From positions 1 to 21,414 of the IMG/VR virus record IMGVR_UViG_3300042868_009554: 21,414 nucleotides of DNA; one strand, written 5' to 3'. Within the stretch, counting starts at the first letter, position 1, and every line of letters starts with the position of its first letter. The notes beneath the pieces were generated by a model that was not told the origin of the DNA, did not search any database, and worked only from the letters and a program-made list of their open reading frames with translations. Shown piece by piece: positions 21,371 to 21,414 of the stretch. The position numbers were made by a program, and so were the translations under genes. This DNA is from a virus.

Positions 21371-21414
21371 CCGGCCCGCCGGGGGTTCGATTCCCCCGGC
21401 AGGTCTTCCCCATT
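21371..21414 (+). repeat. Array linker 9, cut by window end
   Basis: Begins CCGGCCC after the TAA and includes the full T-arm hairpin at 21378-21400; the window ends in CCCCATT. It shows that the array continues to the right. Confidence 0.95.

Noticed and set aside
18075-21414. CRISPR array
   Set aside because: The repeats are 79-84 nt, are separated by 174-411 nt of clear coding sequence of variable length, and provide ribosome binding sites; there are no short uniform spacers and no cas genes.
18075-21414. Integron attC sites
   Set aside because: No GTTRRRY core and no integron integrase; the similarity is to the tRNA T-arm instead.

Overview
The window looks like part of a tailed (siphovirus-type) double-stranded DNA phage or prophage, most likely infecting an actinobacterium. 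Three things suggest this: a complete HK97-type head and tail gene order, high GC, and several start codons without a Shine-Dalgarno that sit 6-7 nt behind a TANNNT box, as expected for actinobacterial leaderless mRNAs. A secreted protein inside the head operon resembles a family I associate with Thermoleophilia/Solirubrobacterales. That host hint is an inference.

Left part, positions 1-16269, minus strand (reads right to left). This is a tightly packed late operon: portal, three small proteins, prohead protease with a cysteine-cluster extension, a secreted protein, major capsid protein, a beta-domain protein (candidate head decoration), head-tail connector, gp10-like neck protein, tail terminator, a small protein, major tail tube protein, a small helical protein, two tail-assembly-chaperone-type genes, a 1388-aa tape measure, distal tail protein, and a hub/minor tail protein cut by the window edge. 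No terminase gene is next to the portal within this window.

Centre, positions 16270-16494: a divergent intergenic region with a 54-bp near-perfect palindrome and two further stem-loops. To its right, on the plus strand, are a small charged helical protein and three translationally chained membrane microproteins of 49, 28 and 24 aa, followed by a candidate terminator.

Positions 17071-18074: about 1 kb without a convincing gene. It is rich in short repeats (CCCCGC motifs, a ~50-bp imperfect direct repeat, nested TGTGTGA inverted repeats) and GC-rich hairpins. It could be an origin, a control region or a structured RNA.

Right part, positions 18075-21414, plus strand. This is the most unusual part: nine small unrelated genes (57-136 aa), each separated by a nearly identical 79-84 nt linker. 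Each linker begins just after a stop codon and carries a perfect tRNA T-arm (loop TTCGATT on a GC stem), then a small CCCC-ATTA-GGGG hairpin, then a duplicated 11-mer GAAAACAGATG around a Shine-Dalgarno, and it ends at the next start codon. The linker also encodes a 6-codon mini-ORF whose stop overlaps the next start in eight of nine cases. The array runs off the right edge. The T-arm could act in RNA (tRNA-style punctuation of a polycistronic mRNA by tRNA-processing enzymes) or in DNA (a tRNA-like attachment site that makes the genes exchangeable cassettes). The sequence alone does not decide between these.
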